From Burkholderiales bacterium (GTDB lineage: Bacteria > Pseudomonadota > Gammaproteobacteria > Burkholderiales > Ga0077523), in NCBI GenBank assembly GCA_019747905.1, contig JAIEQG010000023.1, forward strand, positions 1-64,000: 64,000 bases of DNA, written 5' to 3'. Below are positions 25,523 through 33,979 of the stretch, piece by piece (the first letter of the stretch is position 1; each line of letters begins with the position of its first letter). Position numbers and translations under genes: made by a program. The notes beneath the pieces are model-generated. The model was not told the origin of the DNA. It saw only the letters and a list, made by a program, of their open reading frames with translations, and ran no database searches.

Positions 25523-25918
25523 ATGCAGCTTCGTCGTTACCTGGCCCTGCTCATTCCCGTCGTGCTGCTCGCCGGCTGCGATACACGCGAGCGCGCCACC
25601 CGAAACGAGATCTATCAGCTCGCCTACCGCAAGGCGCAGCTGCAGGCCGCGCTGGAAGTGTGCGATCCCAAGGCCCCGACGACGCAGGAGCATGCCGAAG
25701 CCTGGCAGGAGGTGTTCGAGTCCGCGGACGGCTGGCTCGGCATTACGGCCGCCGGCATCGCGAATCGCAAGGCGGCGGCACTCGAGGAACCGATCGACGT
25801 GCCCGAAAGCGCCTGCCCGACAGTGCGCAAGGCCATGAAGGCATCCCTGGCCGAAGCGACACGCTGGTCGGCGCGCGTGGCCGGGAAGGAGCTGTGCGGG
25901 TGGGTGTCGTGCGATTGA
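25523..25918 (+). CDS. Hypothetical lipoprotein
   Basis: 131 residues from ATG 25523; in-frame starts upstream would bury the signal peptide. Lipobox LLAGC at about residues 15-19 predicts lipidation at Cys19. The rest is helical and charged (NEIYQLAYRKAQLQAALEVC), with Cys residues in LEVCDPK, ESACPT and KELCGWVSCD, so one or more disulfides are possible in the periplasm. No family recognised. Confidence 0.75.
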   Translation: MQLRRYLALLIPVVLLAGCDTRERATRNEIYQLAYRKAQLQAALEVCDPKAPTTQEHAEAWQEVFESADGWLGITAAGIANRKAAALEEPIDVPESACPTVRKAMKASLAEATRWSARVAGKELCGWVSCD

Positions 25919-25934
25919 GCATTCGACGCTGAAT

Positions 25935-26031
25935 GCCCCCACCCTGACCCTCCCCCGGCAAAGCCGGGGGAGGGGATGCGAAGCGCAGGCACTCCTTCCC
26001 CCGTCGCAGATGGGGGAAGGTTGGATGGGGG
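25935..26031. repeat. Composite hairpin repeat between a lipoprotein gene and aroG
   Basis: Begins GCCCCCACCCTGA, contains CCCTCCCCCGGC-AAA-GCCGGGGGAGGG (25948-25974) and CCTTCCCCC/GGGGGAAGG (25994-26020), and closes with TTGGATGGGGG, which mirrors the CCCCCATCC that opens sister copies. It lies between convergent genes, 16 bp after the lipoprotein stop and 53 bp from the aroG stop. Confidence 0.85.
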
Positions 26032-26084
26032 CAAACCTCCGCCCGAAACGGGCAGAACCGAGCAGCGGGACCGTTCCCGCTGCT

Positions 26085-27188
26085 TCACCCTCTAATGCTG
26101 CGCACCTCGGCTGTGCGCGGCAAACGGCCCGGCAACGCGTCCTTCAGTTTCGCGCGCGCATCACGCAGCATTTTCTCGGTGGTCGGCCAGTCGATGCAGC
26201 CGTCGGTGACCGACACGCCGTACTTCAACTGTGCGAGGTCGGGCGGGATCGACTGATTGCCCGCGTTGATGTTGCTTTCCACCATCACGCCGACGATCGC
26301 CTGATTGCCTTCCACGATCTGGTGAGCGACATCCTGCATCACCAGCGGCTGCAGGCTCGGGTCCTTGTTGGAGTTGGCGTGGCTGCAGTCGATCATGATG
26401 TTCGCCGGCAGCTTGTTCTTCGCGAGTTCCTTCTCCACCAGCGCCACCGTGACCGAGTCGTAGTTCGGGCCCTTGGCGCCGCCGCGCAGCACGATGTGAC
26501 CGTAGGCGTTGCCGCGCGTGCGGATGATCGCGACTTCGCCCTGCGGATTGATGCCCAGGAAACTGTGCGGACGCGAGACCGACAGGAGCGCGTTGATCGC
26601 CACCTGCAGGCCGCCGTCGGTCCCGTTCTTGAATCCGACCGGCGTCGACAATCCGCTCGCCATTTCGCGATGGGTCTGCGACTCGGTCGTGCGGGCACCG
26701 ATGGCGCTCCAGGTGACGAGGTCGCCGAGGTACTGCGGGCTGATCGGGTCGAGCGCTTCGGTGCCGGCGGGCAGGCCCAGCTCGTTGATGTCGAGCAGCA
26801 CCTTGCGCGCGAGCTGCAGGCCCTCCTCGATGGCGAACGAGTCGTCCATGCGCGGGTCGTTGATGAGGCCCTTCCACCCGGTGGTGGTGCGGGGCTTCTC
26901 GAAATAGACGCGCATCACGACGAAGATCGTGTCGGTCACCTCGTCGGCGACCGCTTTCAGGCGCCGCGCGTAGTCCATGGCGGCAGCCGGGTCGTGGATC
27001 GAGCAGGGGCCGACCACCACCAGCAGCCGGTGGTCGCGCCGGTCGAGGATGCGCTCGACCGCCTGGCGGCCTTCCAGCACCGTGCGCTCGGCGCGTTCCG
27101 AGAGCGGCAGGCGGCGCTTGATGGCCTCGGGGGAGGCAAGCACCTGCTGCTCGACGACGTTGACGTTGTATACGAGTTTCTCGTCCAT
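26085..27188 (-). CDS. aroG: 3-deoxy-7-phosphoheptulonate synthase (class I DAHP synthase)
   Basis: First step of the shikimate pathway, condensing PEP and erythrose 4-phosphate. 367 residues from ATG 27188 (MDEKLVYNVNVVEQQVLASP). VVVGPCSIHDPAAAMDYARR (about residue 60) is the PEP-binding signature; EKPRTTTGWKGLINDP, SAIGARTTESQTHREMASG and IMIDCSHANSNKDP follow. The type is the AroF/G/H class, which is usually feedback-inhibited by an aromatic amino acid; the isoform is not resolvable by eye. Confidence 0.95.
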   Translation of the reverse strand: MDEKLVYNVNVVEQQVLASPEAIKRRLPLSERAERTVLEGRQAVERILDRRDHRLLVVVGPCSIHDPAAAMDYARRLKAVADEVTDTIFVVMRVYFEKPRTTTGWKGLINDPRMDDSFAIEEGLQLARKVLLDINELGLPAGTEALDPISPQYLGDLVTWSAIGARTTESQTHREMASGLSTPVGFKNGTDGGLQVAINALLSVSRPHSFLGINPQGEVAIIRTRGNAYGHIVLRGGAKGPNYDSVTVALVEKELAKNKLPANIMIDCSHANSNKDPSLQPLVMQDVAHQIVEGNQAIVGVMVESNINAGNQSIPPDLAQLKYGVSVTDGCIDWPTTEKMLRDARAKLKDALPGRLPRTAEVRSIRG

Positions 27189-27352
27189 GACCGTATCCAG
27201 GGAGGCATCGGCGGGCAACAGGTCCGCGTGAATCGGACAGTCTACCGGACGGCTCCCCAGGGAGAAAGGCTGCCGCTCGAGCGCGGTTCCAGGCTCAATT
27301 TCCCGCTGCCGCTGCCGTAGTTGAGGGGACTTTCCGCCGTTTCCTCCCCCGA

Positions 27353-28636
27353 ATGCGCCGTCTCGCTCTCCTCCTGGTCGTCCTCTGGTCCGTTCCGGCC
27401 TGTGCATCGGACTGGATGGACATCTCCTCGCCGCCCTGGATGCGGGCCGAGCTGGACACCGCGAGCCTGGTCGGCGATGGGGTCAACGCCCGCGCCTGGG
27501 ATCGCGTCACGTACAGCGACGATCAATTCCACGACAGCGGCGACGTGCAGTGGCGCAGCGTCAAGACGCTGATGAGCTATCAGTGCGCCCGTCGGACCAC
27601 GGTCCCGCTCGCCCGCATCTTCTTTGCAGCCAACGGGTCGCAGTTGATGCGACAGAACCTCGAAGGCGTCGAACTCCCGCGCCCGGTGGTCCCCGATACG
27701 CCGCGCGAACGCATGCTCGAGTTCGCGTGTCGCAAGCCCCCAGCTCCGGTAGCTGCTGCATCGCCGCCGCAGTCGACGGTGGCAGGTCAAGCCATCGTCG
27801 CGTTGGCGGAGCCGGCGCAGGCCAAGGCACCCAAGCGCAAACGCAAACCGACGCCCGTGGCGGTCGCGGAGCCGGCCAAGCCGCCCGCAGCACCGAAGGA
27901 CAAGGTGGCGGGCAAGGGCACCGAAGAACCGAAGATCGAGAAAGCCGAACCGAAGCATGTGCACTGGAGCTACACCGGTGCCAAGGACGGTGCGGCGCAA
28001 TGGCACAAGCTCTCGCCCGAGTTCAGGCAATGCGCCGCCGGTCAGCGCCAGTCGCCCATCGACATCCGCGGCGGGGTCCGGCTGACGCTCGAGAACGTGA
28101 AGTTCGACTACAAGAGTTCGCCGCTGCGGATCATCGACAACGGTCACACGGTCCAGGTGAACTACGCGCCCGGCAGTTCCATCACCGTGGGCGGCAAGAC
28201 CTACGAACTGGTGCAGTTCCACTTCCACAAACCGGCCGAGGAAAGAGTCAACGGCCGCGGTTTCGAGATGGTGGCGCACCTCGTGCACAAGGACAAGGAA
28301 GGCCGGCTCGCGGTGGTGGCGGTCCTGTTCATCGCCGGGTCGGATCATCCGCTCATCCAGACGCTGTGGAACAACCTGCCGATCGCGCAGTTGCGCGAGG
28401 ACGAACTGCCCGCGGTGAAGATCGACGTCGCGCAGTTGCTGCCCAAGGCGCGGGGCTACTACACCTACATCGGATCGCTCACGACCCCGCCGTGTACCGA
28501 GGGCGTCCAGTGGATCGTGCTGAAGACCCCGGTGCAGGTGTCCCGCGAGCAGATCGACGTGTTCGCGAAGGTCCATGACAAGAGCGCGCGTCCGACCCAG
28601 GCTGCGAACGGTCGCCTGATCAAGGAAACACTCTAA
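27353..28636 (+). CDS. Alpha carbonic anhydrase with an N-terminal surface-adhesin-E-like domain
   Basis: 427 residues. Signal peptide MRRLALLLVVLWSVPACA, then a ~105-residue domain (starting SDWMDISSPP, with SYQCARRTT and RMLEFACRK) resembling the small CNP1/surface-adhesin-E type lipocalin-like domains. A ~75-residue K/P/A-rich linker precedes a full alpha-CA domain (about 200-427): QRQSPIDIRGG, zinc histidines in ELVQFHFHKPAEE and MVAHLVHK, and SLTTPPCTEGV. All three zinc His are present. Periplasmic CO2/bicarbonate interconversion is expected; the fusion is unusual. Confidence 0.9.
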   Translation: MRRLALLLVVLWSVPACASDWMDISSPPWMRAELDTASLVGDGVNARAWDRVTYSDDQFHDSGDVQWRSVKTLMSYQCARRTTVPLARIFFAANGSQLMRQNLEGVELPRPVVPDTPRERMLEFACRKPPAPVAAASPPQSTVAGQAIVALAEPAQAKAPKRKRKPTPVAVAEPAKPPAAPKDKVAGKGTEEPKIEKAEPKHVHWSYTGAKDGAAQWHKLSPEFRQCAAGQRQSPIDIRGGVRLTLENVKFDYKSSPLRIIDNGHTVQVNYAPGSSITVGGKTYELVQFHFHKPAEERVNGRGFEMVAHLVHKDKEGRLAVVAVLFIAGSDHPLIQTLWNNLPIAQLREDELPAVKIDVAQLLPKARGYYTYIGSLTTPPCTEGVQWIVLKTPVQVSREQIDVFAKVHDKSARPTQAANGRLIKETL

Positions 28637-28742
28637 GCCTCCGCGTTAAGTCTTGGTGCGGTATGGCGTTTGCGTTGCAGCGCAGAGGCGGGCATACGGC
28701 TCGATTTTCCGTGGCATATGGGTTGCTTCGAAGGGCAGTGCC

Positions 28743-29255
28743 ATGCACCCCCTGCTCACGCGCCGCCGCCGCGCCACCGACACCCAGCCGGAAACCGCGC
28801 TGTCTCGGGAACAGTTGCTCTGGTGTCTGCAGGCGTTGTGCCGCAGCCATCGCGGGTCGTGCGACGCCGAGCGGCTTCTCGACGAGACCGTCGAGCCGTA
28901 TTCGTGGTCATCGCTCGAGGCCGCTGCCGAGAAGCTGGGACTGCGCTGCAGCTTCCGCTGTGTGCGCCTGTCGCGCATACCGCCGGATGCTATGCCTTGC
29001 CTCGCACTGCTCCAGAGCACGGACCCGGATCGGCACGGCAGCCAGCATCCGGCGTTGATCGTGCACATCGACGATCGCGAGGCGCGCTACTACGTACCGG
29101 GCGAGGCCGCCCTGCGTCAGGAGAATCTCGAGGATCTCGCGAAGCTCTACACCGGGATCGTCCTGTACGCGACTCCACAGCGTTCGAACGACGCGCTCGA
29201 ACATCGGCAATCCCGCATGTTCGGTCTTGGCTGGATTCCGCAGCTGCTCAAGTAA
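28743..29255 (+). CDS. Orphan C39-like peptidase-domain protein
   Basis: 170 residues from ATG 28743 (a longer frame from 28653 has no domain support). The pattern REQLLWCLQALCRSHRGSCD, SSLEAAAEKLGLRCSFRCVR and PCLALLQ resembles the N-terminal C39-like domain of type I secretion ABC transporters (HlyB/LapB type), which binds RTX substrates without cleaving them. No ABC ATPase follows, and the Asp-Cys-Gly of active C39 peptidases is absent. Function is unknown; it could be an accessory substrate-binding protein. Confidence 0.6.
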   Translation: MHPLLTRRRRATDTQPETALSREQLLWCLQALCRSHRGSCDAERLLDETVEPYSWSSLEAAAEKLGLRCSFRCVRLSRIPPDAMPCLALLQSTDPDRHGSQHPALIVHIDDREARYYVPGEAALRQENLEDLAKLYTGIVLYATPQRSNDALEHRQSRMFGLGWIPQLLK

Positions 29256-29263
29256 ATCGCAGT

Positions 29264-30715
29264 TCAGTCGTAGCCGGGCGGTACCGAGAACCCTTCGAAT
29301 TCGCTTTCCAGCAACTTGGCGAGCGCGATCGTCGTGAGATCCCCGTACTGGGGACCGATGATCTGCACGCCGACCGGCAGTCCATCGGGCGCACGGCCGG
29401 CGGTGGCGACAGTCGACGGCAGATAGGCCATGCACGAATACCCGGCCCAGAACATCTGGGTGGTGGACGGCTGCGGTTTGCCGTTCACCGTGACCATGCG
29501 TTCCCAGCGCTCGCCCTTCTGGTTGTGCGGGAACGCCGTGGTGGCGGCGGCGGGGCAAAGCAGGACATCCCACTCCTTGAAGAACTCGGCCCACTGAAGC
29601 CGCATGCGGTGCCTGCGGTCGTTCACCAGGAGCCATTCGCGATGATGCATGGTGTTGGCGCGCGCCATCCACGCGGCGTAGTCGCGTGCGTTCTTCGGCA
29701 ACGCGCGCGCGGCTTCGAGGTTGCGCGCGAACACCGCATCGGACTGCGCGCGTGATGTCGCGGCCCGCAGGAGCTTGATGTAGACCTCGTGCGCTTCATC
29801 GAGATCGAAGCCGGGCCGCGCCGAGCGGCTGACCTTGGCTCCCTTCCGGGCGAGGAAGTCGGCGACAGCCTCCACGCGGGATTGCACGGCAGCATCCACC
29901 GGTGCCGTATCCGCGGTGGGCAGCACCGCGACGCGCCATTGACGCCAGGTCTTCTTCGGCGCCGGCGGCAGCTTCACTCTCCAGGCGGCTCCATCGATGC
30001 GATCGGGACCCGCGATGATGCCGAGCGCCAACTCCAGATCGCGAGCGCTGCGTGCGAGCGGGCCGATCACGGCGATGTCGTCGCGCGTCACGAACGGCGA
30101 CAGCACTTGGCCCTCGGACGAGCACAGCCCGAAGGTCGGTTTATGACCGAACACGCCGCAGTAGTGCGCGGGGTTGCGGATCGACGCGCCGATGTCGCTG
30201 CCGATCTCGAGACCGGTCAAACCCGAGGCGAGCGCGGCCGCGGACCCGCCGGACGAACCACCCGGTCCACGGGTGACGTCCCATGGATTGTTCGTCGTAC
30301 CGTAGATCGGGTTGAACGTCTGCCAGTCGGCGAGGAAAGCCGGCACGTTGGTCTTGCCGAAGATGACCGCGCCCGCGTTCTGCAGGCGTTCGACCGCGAG
30401 CGCGTCTGACGTCGCGACGTTGCCCTTCAACTCGGCACGGCCCCACGTGGTCGGGAGGCCGGCCACGTCGAAGGATTCCTTCACCGTCATGGGCAGTCCG
30501 TGCAGCGGGCCGCGCCGCTCGCCTTTGGCCAGGGCGCGGTCGAGCGCCTTGGCGCGCTTGCGCGCGCGCTCGGCATCGAGCACGCAGATGGCGTTGAGGG
30601 TCTTGTTGTGTTGCCCGACGCGGTCGAGAAACAGATCGAGCAGTTCCAGACTGCCGAGCTTGCGCGAACGGATCAGCGCAGCCAGGCGGTGGGCCGGCAG
30701 GAGCGCAAGGTTCAT
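29264..30715 (-). CDS. Amidase-signature family amidase
   Basis: 483 residues. The Ser-cisSer-Lys triad of the amidase signature family is visible: Lys in GLPMTVKESFD, Ser in GPGGSSGGSAAALASG and Ser in GSDIGASIRNPAHYCG. Hydrolyses an amide; these enzymes range from aryl-acylamidases to nitrile-pathway amidases, so the substrate is unassigned. Its ATG follows the NIPSNAP stop directly (TAAATG), so it is the last gene of a four-gene minus-strand cluster. Confidence 0.92.
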   Translation of the reverse strand: MNLALLPAHRLAALIRSRKLGSLELLDLFLDRVGQHNKTLNAICVLDAERARKRAKALDRALAKGERRGPLHGLPMTVKESFDVAGLPTTWGRAELKGNVATSDALAVERLQNAGAVIFGKTNVPAFLADWQTFNPIYGTTNNPWDVTRGPGGSSGGSAAALASGLTGLEIGSDIGASIRNPAHYCGVFGHKPTFGLCSSEGQVLSPFVTRDDIAVIGPLARSARDLELALGIIAGPDRIDGAAWRVKLPPAPKKTWRQWRVAVLPTADTAPVDAAVQSRVEAVADFLARKGAKVSRSARPGFDLDEAHEVYIKLLRAATSRAQSDAVFARNLEAARALPKNARDYAAWMARANTMHHREWLLVNDRRHRMRLQWAEFFKEWDVLLCPAAATTAFPHNQKGERWERMVTVNGKPQPSTTQMFWAGYSCMAYLPSTVATAGRAPDGLPVGVQIIGPQYGDLTTIALAKLLESEFEGFSVPPGYD

Positions 30716-31039
30716 TTACCGGATACGCGAGTACTGAGTCGGGGTCAGGAACAGGTTGGTGATCTTCGCCACGATCGGGCCGTTGCGTTCGGTCTCGGCG
30801 CGTTTCTCCTGCCACTCGGGATCGGCCATGAAGACGTTCCACACGCGTTCGCGTTCGGCCATGTCCTTCCATTCGAGCAGGTAGTACAGATCCTGGTTGG
30901 AGTCGCCCACCAGCACGGTCCAGAAGCCCGCCTGGCGGATGCCGTGCCGTTCCCAGATCTTGAGAGTGATCGTTTCGAAACGCTTGTTGAGATCAGGCAG
31001 GCGCCCCGGCATGCAGTGGTAGATGCGCAGTTCGTACAT
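30716..31039 (-). CDS. NIPSNAP family protein
   Basis: 107 residues starting MYELRIYHCMPGRLPDLNKR, the typical opening of NIPSNAP (ferredoxin-like dimeric alpha/beta barrel) proteins; WTVLVGDSNQDLYYLLEWKD and WNVFMADPEWQEKRAETE complete the domain. Upstream GGAGA gives the ribosome site. These small proteins occur in many catabolic operons with unclear roles. 17 bp after the AraD1-type gene and 0 bp before the amidase. Confidence 0.9.
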   Translation of the reverse strand: MYELRIYHCMPGRLPDLNKRFETITLKIWERHGIRQAGFWTVLVGDSNQDLYYLLEWKDMAERERVWNVFMADPEWQEKRAETERNGPIVAKITNLFLTPTQYSRIR

Positions 31040-31056
31040 CACGATTGGTGGTCTCC

Positions 31057-32055
31057 TTACAGGGCGCGAACGTTGATCGGTCGATTGGTCTCGCGCGCCG
31101 CGCCGAGCGTGTTGCGCAGCGGCCGGCCGAAGCCTTCCGCCGCGATTTCGAACACGTCGCCCAGGCGCGTTTCGACCTTCTGGGTGAAGCTGCCGGTGGC
31201 GGCGCCGAAGTAGTGCACGTGCACGTCGCCGGGCGTGCGGAACTCCGGGTACTTGAAATGGTGGTGCTCGAGGTTCGCGATTGCGTGGCACATGTTGTCC
31301 TCGCCCGAGAGCCAATCGGACTCCCAGACGACTTCGCTCCCGCGCAGCAGGCGCGCGTGACCGCGCACGTTGCGCGGGATGTCGCCCAGCACGAGTTCTG
31401 GCCCGAAGCTGCTCTGGCGCAGCTTGGAATGCGCGAGATACAGGTAGTTTTGGCGTTCGGTCACGTGATCGGAGTACTCGTTGCCGAGCGCCACGCCCAC
31501 GCGCAGCGGCGTGCCGTCGTTGCCGATCACGTAGAGGCCGACGGTCTCGACCTCTTCGCCGCCGTCCTGCGCATAGGCGGGCAGTTCGAGGGCCTGTTCC
31601 GGCGCCACGACCCAGCGGCCGTCGCCCTTGTAGAACCATTCCGGCGGCGTGCCGATGGCGCCGGCCTGCGGTTTGCCGCCTTCCATGCCCCACTTGAACA
31701 TCTTCATGGAGTCGGTCAGGGATTCCTCCGATGCCTGCAGCTTGGCGTGCATGGAATCGCGCGCTGCCGCGCTGCCCAGGTGCGACAGGCCGGTGCCGGT
31801 CACGAGGCAGCGATACGGATCGGGATGATCGAGCGGCGGCAGCAGGCGCCGCTCGCGCACGACGTCATCGTAGCTCTCGCGCTCGCTGCCGATTCGGCTC
31901 GAGGCGAGCGCGGTCAGGGTGCGACCGGTCCGTGCCGCTTCGAGCGCGAGGTCGTAGACGCGGGTCGTGCCGCTCAGGACCTGCAGCGTCGGGCCGTCGT
32001 CGGCCACGCCGACCCGTCGGGCGCCATCGCGTCCGACGAACTGGGTCAATCTCAT
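31057..32055 (-). CDS. AraD1/GguC family (FAH-related) protein
   Basis: 332 residues, FAH-superfamily fold. TGTGLSHLGSAAARDSMHAK and GVALGNEYSDHVTERQNYL match the AraD1/GguC group, which includes 2-keto-3-deoxy sugar-acid dehydratases/hydrolases; metal ligands are likely the acidic residues around ALGNEYSD. ATG 32055 opens MRLTQFVGRDGARRVGVADD. It is in a cluster with an epimerase and amidase, consistent with breakdown of an unusual sugar acid or amide. Confidence 0.85.
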   Translation of the reverse strand: MRLTQFVGRDGARRVGVADDGPTLQVLSGTTRVYDLALEAARTGRTLTALASSRIGSERESYDDVVRERRLLPPLDHPDPYRCLVTGTGLSHLGSAAARDSMHAKLQASEESLTDSMKMFKWGMEGGKPQAGAIGTPPEWFYKGDGRWVVAPEQALELPAYAQDGGEEVETVGLYVIGNDGTPLRVGVALGNEYSDHVTERQNYLYLAHSKLRQSSFGPELVLGDIPRNVRGHARLLRGSEVVWESDWLSGEDNMCHAIANLEHHHFKYPEFRTPGDVHVHYFGAATGSFTQKVETRLGDVFEIAAEGFGRPLRNTLGAARETNRPINVRAL

Positions 32056-32146
32056 GGTGTTCCTCCCCTGCAAGGCCGCGGCCGGAGGCGTGCGGCAAGC
32101 GCTTCTTCTTGTGTGTCCGCGAGCATGGGGTGCCTGCCCGGCCGGG

Positions 32147-33109
32147 TCAAGTCGGCGGTGCGGGAGCCGTGCCCCGAAACCATGCCAGCGTGTGCGCCAG
32201 CGCGTCGTGCAGCGGGGTTGCCCGCACACCGAAAGTGCCTTCGAACCGGGACGAATCCACCACGAAGTCGCGATCGAACTGGTACAGCATCTCGCGCATC
32301 TCCCGCAGCTGCGGATTGAAAAGGCCCGCCAGCCCGACCATCCATCCCGGCGCTGCGGACAGCCGCGCGGGGTGGCCGGCGAGCTGCCCGATCATCGCGA
32401 CGATCGCCCGGGTGGAGACGGCCGGGGCAGTCGGTACGTGCCACACATGGCCTGCGGCCTCCGCATGCCGTCCGAGGCGGACCAACGCCTGCCCGAAATC
32501 GTCGAGATAGGTGTAGCTGTGCAGCCGATCCGGATTGCCGACCACCTGTGCGGCCTTGCCGGCGAGGATGCGACCGAATACGCGCGACCCCAGCATGGTC
32601 GCTTCGGTGGCGTGGGGTCCGAAGAAGTCGGAGCCGCGGCCGATCGCCGCGCGCACTTTGCCGGCACGGTGGGCCTCGAGGAGGAGCGCTGCGACCTCGG
32701 CCCGGATGCGGCCTTTCACGGTGGTGGCGGCTTCGGGCAGGCCTTCGCGCATGGGGCCGGAAAAAGCGCCATACATGTACAGGTTGTCGCCGTAGACGAT
32801 AGTCGCACCGGCCGCGGCGGCGCCTTCGACGATGCCGCGGGCAATGGCCGGAAACTCGCGCCAGCGCGGGTACGGCAATCCGACACAGTGGTAGACGACC
32901 GCTGCGCCTTCGCAGACTTCACGCGCGAATCGCGGGTCCGCGGCATCGCCGCCCCCGACCTCGGTCTCGAGGTCCTTGTCGAAGCGGACCTGCGACGAGC
33001 GGTTGATCATGCGAACCCGTCGGCCGTCCGCCCGCAACGCTCGCATGACCGCCAGTCCGAGAGGGCCGGTACCGAAGACCACATGCAGTTCGCGGGTGTC
33101 GTGGGGCAT
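32147..33109 (-). CDS. NAD(P)-dependent epimerase/reductase (extended SDR-like)
   Basis: 320 residues. Nucleotide-binding VVFGTGPLGLAVMRALRADG at residues 10-29, with a G-x-G-x-x-G pattern. YGDNLYMYGAFSGP resembles the substrate/active-site region of atypical extended SDRs; the usual YxxxK is not evident by eye. DRLHSYTYLDDFGQALVRLG is the late conserved block. Cytoplasmic oxidoreductase or epimerase of unknown substrate, first gene of the minus-strand cluster to the amidase, divergent from the pcaD-like gene. Confidence 0.83.
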   Translation of the reverse strand: MPHDTRELHVVFGTGPLGLAVMRALRADGRRVRMINRSSQVRFDKDLETEVGGGDAADPRFAREVCEGAAVVYHCVGLPYPRWREFPAIARGIVEGAAAAGATIVYGDNLYMYGAFSGPMREGLPEAATTVKGRIRAEVAALLLEAHRAGKVRAAIGRGSDFFGPHATEATMLGSRVFGRILAGKAAQVVGNPDRLHSYTYLDDFGQALVRLGRHAEAAGHVWHVPTAPAVSTRAIVAMIGQLAGHPARLSAAPGWMVGLAGLFNPQLREMREMLYQFDRDFVVDSSRFEGTFGVRATPLHDALAHTLAWFRGTAPAPPT

Positions 33110-33142
33110 GGCGCGGGTGGGTCGTGACGGGGGCAGACTGGT

Positions 33143-33148
33143 TATACT
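33143..33148 (+). promoter_or_regulatory. Possible -10 element for the pcaD-like gene
   Basis: TATACT, 52 bp upstream of the ATG at 33200, in the 90-bp gap shared with the epimerase gene. No strong -35 seen. A weak but position-appropriate candidate. Confidence 0.3.
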
Positions 33149-33199
33149 CGATCCGGAGGTCTGCGCAATCGGGCGCAGGCGCGAGGGGGGGCGCCGCAC

Positions 33200-33979
33200 A
33201 TGCACGCCCAGGCGAACGGGATACGGATTCACTACGAGATCGAAGGGCAGGGACCGTGGCTCGTGATGAGCCACTCGCTGGCCTGCAATCTCGACATGTG
33301 GGACGCCCAGGTTGCCGCGTTGCGCGGCCGTTTCAAGGTGCTGCGTTTCGACACCCGCGGCCATGGCGGCACCGACGCGCCTGCCGGTGCCTACACGCTC
33401 GAGCAACTGGCCGACGATCTGGAGGCCCTGCTCGGATCGCTTGGCATCGCGAAGTGCAGCTACATGGGCCTTTCCATGGGCGGCATGATCGGCATGACCC
33501 ATGCGTTGAAGTACCCCGGACGCCTGGAGCGGCTCGTTCTGTGCAACACGACGAGCCGGGTCGGCCCCGAGGCCGCTCCCGTCTGGAAAGGGCGTATCGA
33601 TACCGTCACGGCGAGCGGCATGGAAGCCGTGGTGGAACCGACTCTCGCGCGCTGGTTCACCGCACCGTTCCTGGCGCGCAAGCCCGAGGTCGCCCATCGC
33701 GTAGGCGCGATGATCCGCGCGACACCGGCGGCGGGTTACATCGGGTGCTGCCACGCGATTCCGAAGATCGACTTGACCGACAAGCTGGGTGCCGTGAAGG
33801 TCCCGACTCTCGTCGTTGCCGGCGATCAGGACGTCGGCACGCCGCCGGAGATGGCACGTGCCATCCAGCTTGCGATTCCTGGTGCGCAACTGGCGGTCAT
33901 ACCGTCCGCGTCGCACCTCTCCAACCTCGAGCAGCCCGAGGCTTTCGACTATTTCACCGGCAAGTTCCTCGCGACCTGA
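33200..33979 (+). CDS. 3-oxoadipate enol-lactonase-like alpha/beta hydrolase
   Basis: 259 residues. Catalytic Ser in the nucleophile elbow GLSMGGMIGM, Asp in VAGDQDVGTP and His in SASHLSNLEQP, with RFDTRGHGGTDAPAG as the oxyanion-side block. This set fits PcaD-type lactonases of the beta-ketoadipate pathway, but other hydrolases share it and no other pca genes are adjacent. Its 3' end overlaps the convergent nuclease gene by 31 bp. Confidence 0.86.
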   Translation: MHAQANGIRIHYEIEGQGPWLVMSHSLACNLDMWDAQVAALRGRFKVLRFDTRGHGGTDAPAGAYTLEQLADDLEALLGSLGIAKCSYMGLSMGGMIGMTHALKYPGRLERLVLCNTTSRVGPEAAPVWKGRIDTVTASGMEAVVEPTLARWFTAPFLARKPEVAHRVGAMIRATPAAGYIGCCHAIPKIDLTDKLGAVKVPTLVVAGDQDVGTPPEMARAIQLAIPGAQLAVIPSASHLSNLEQPEAFDYFTGKFLAT

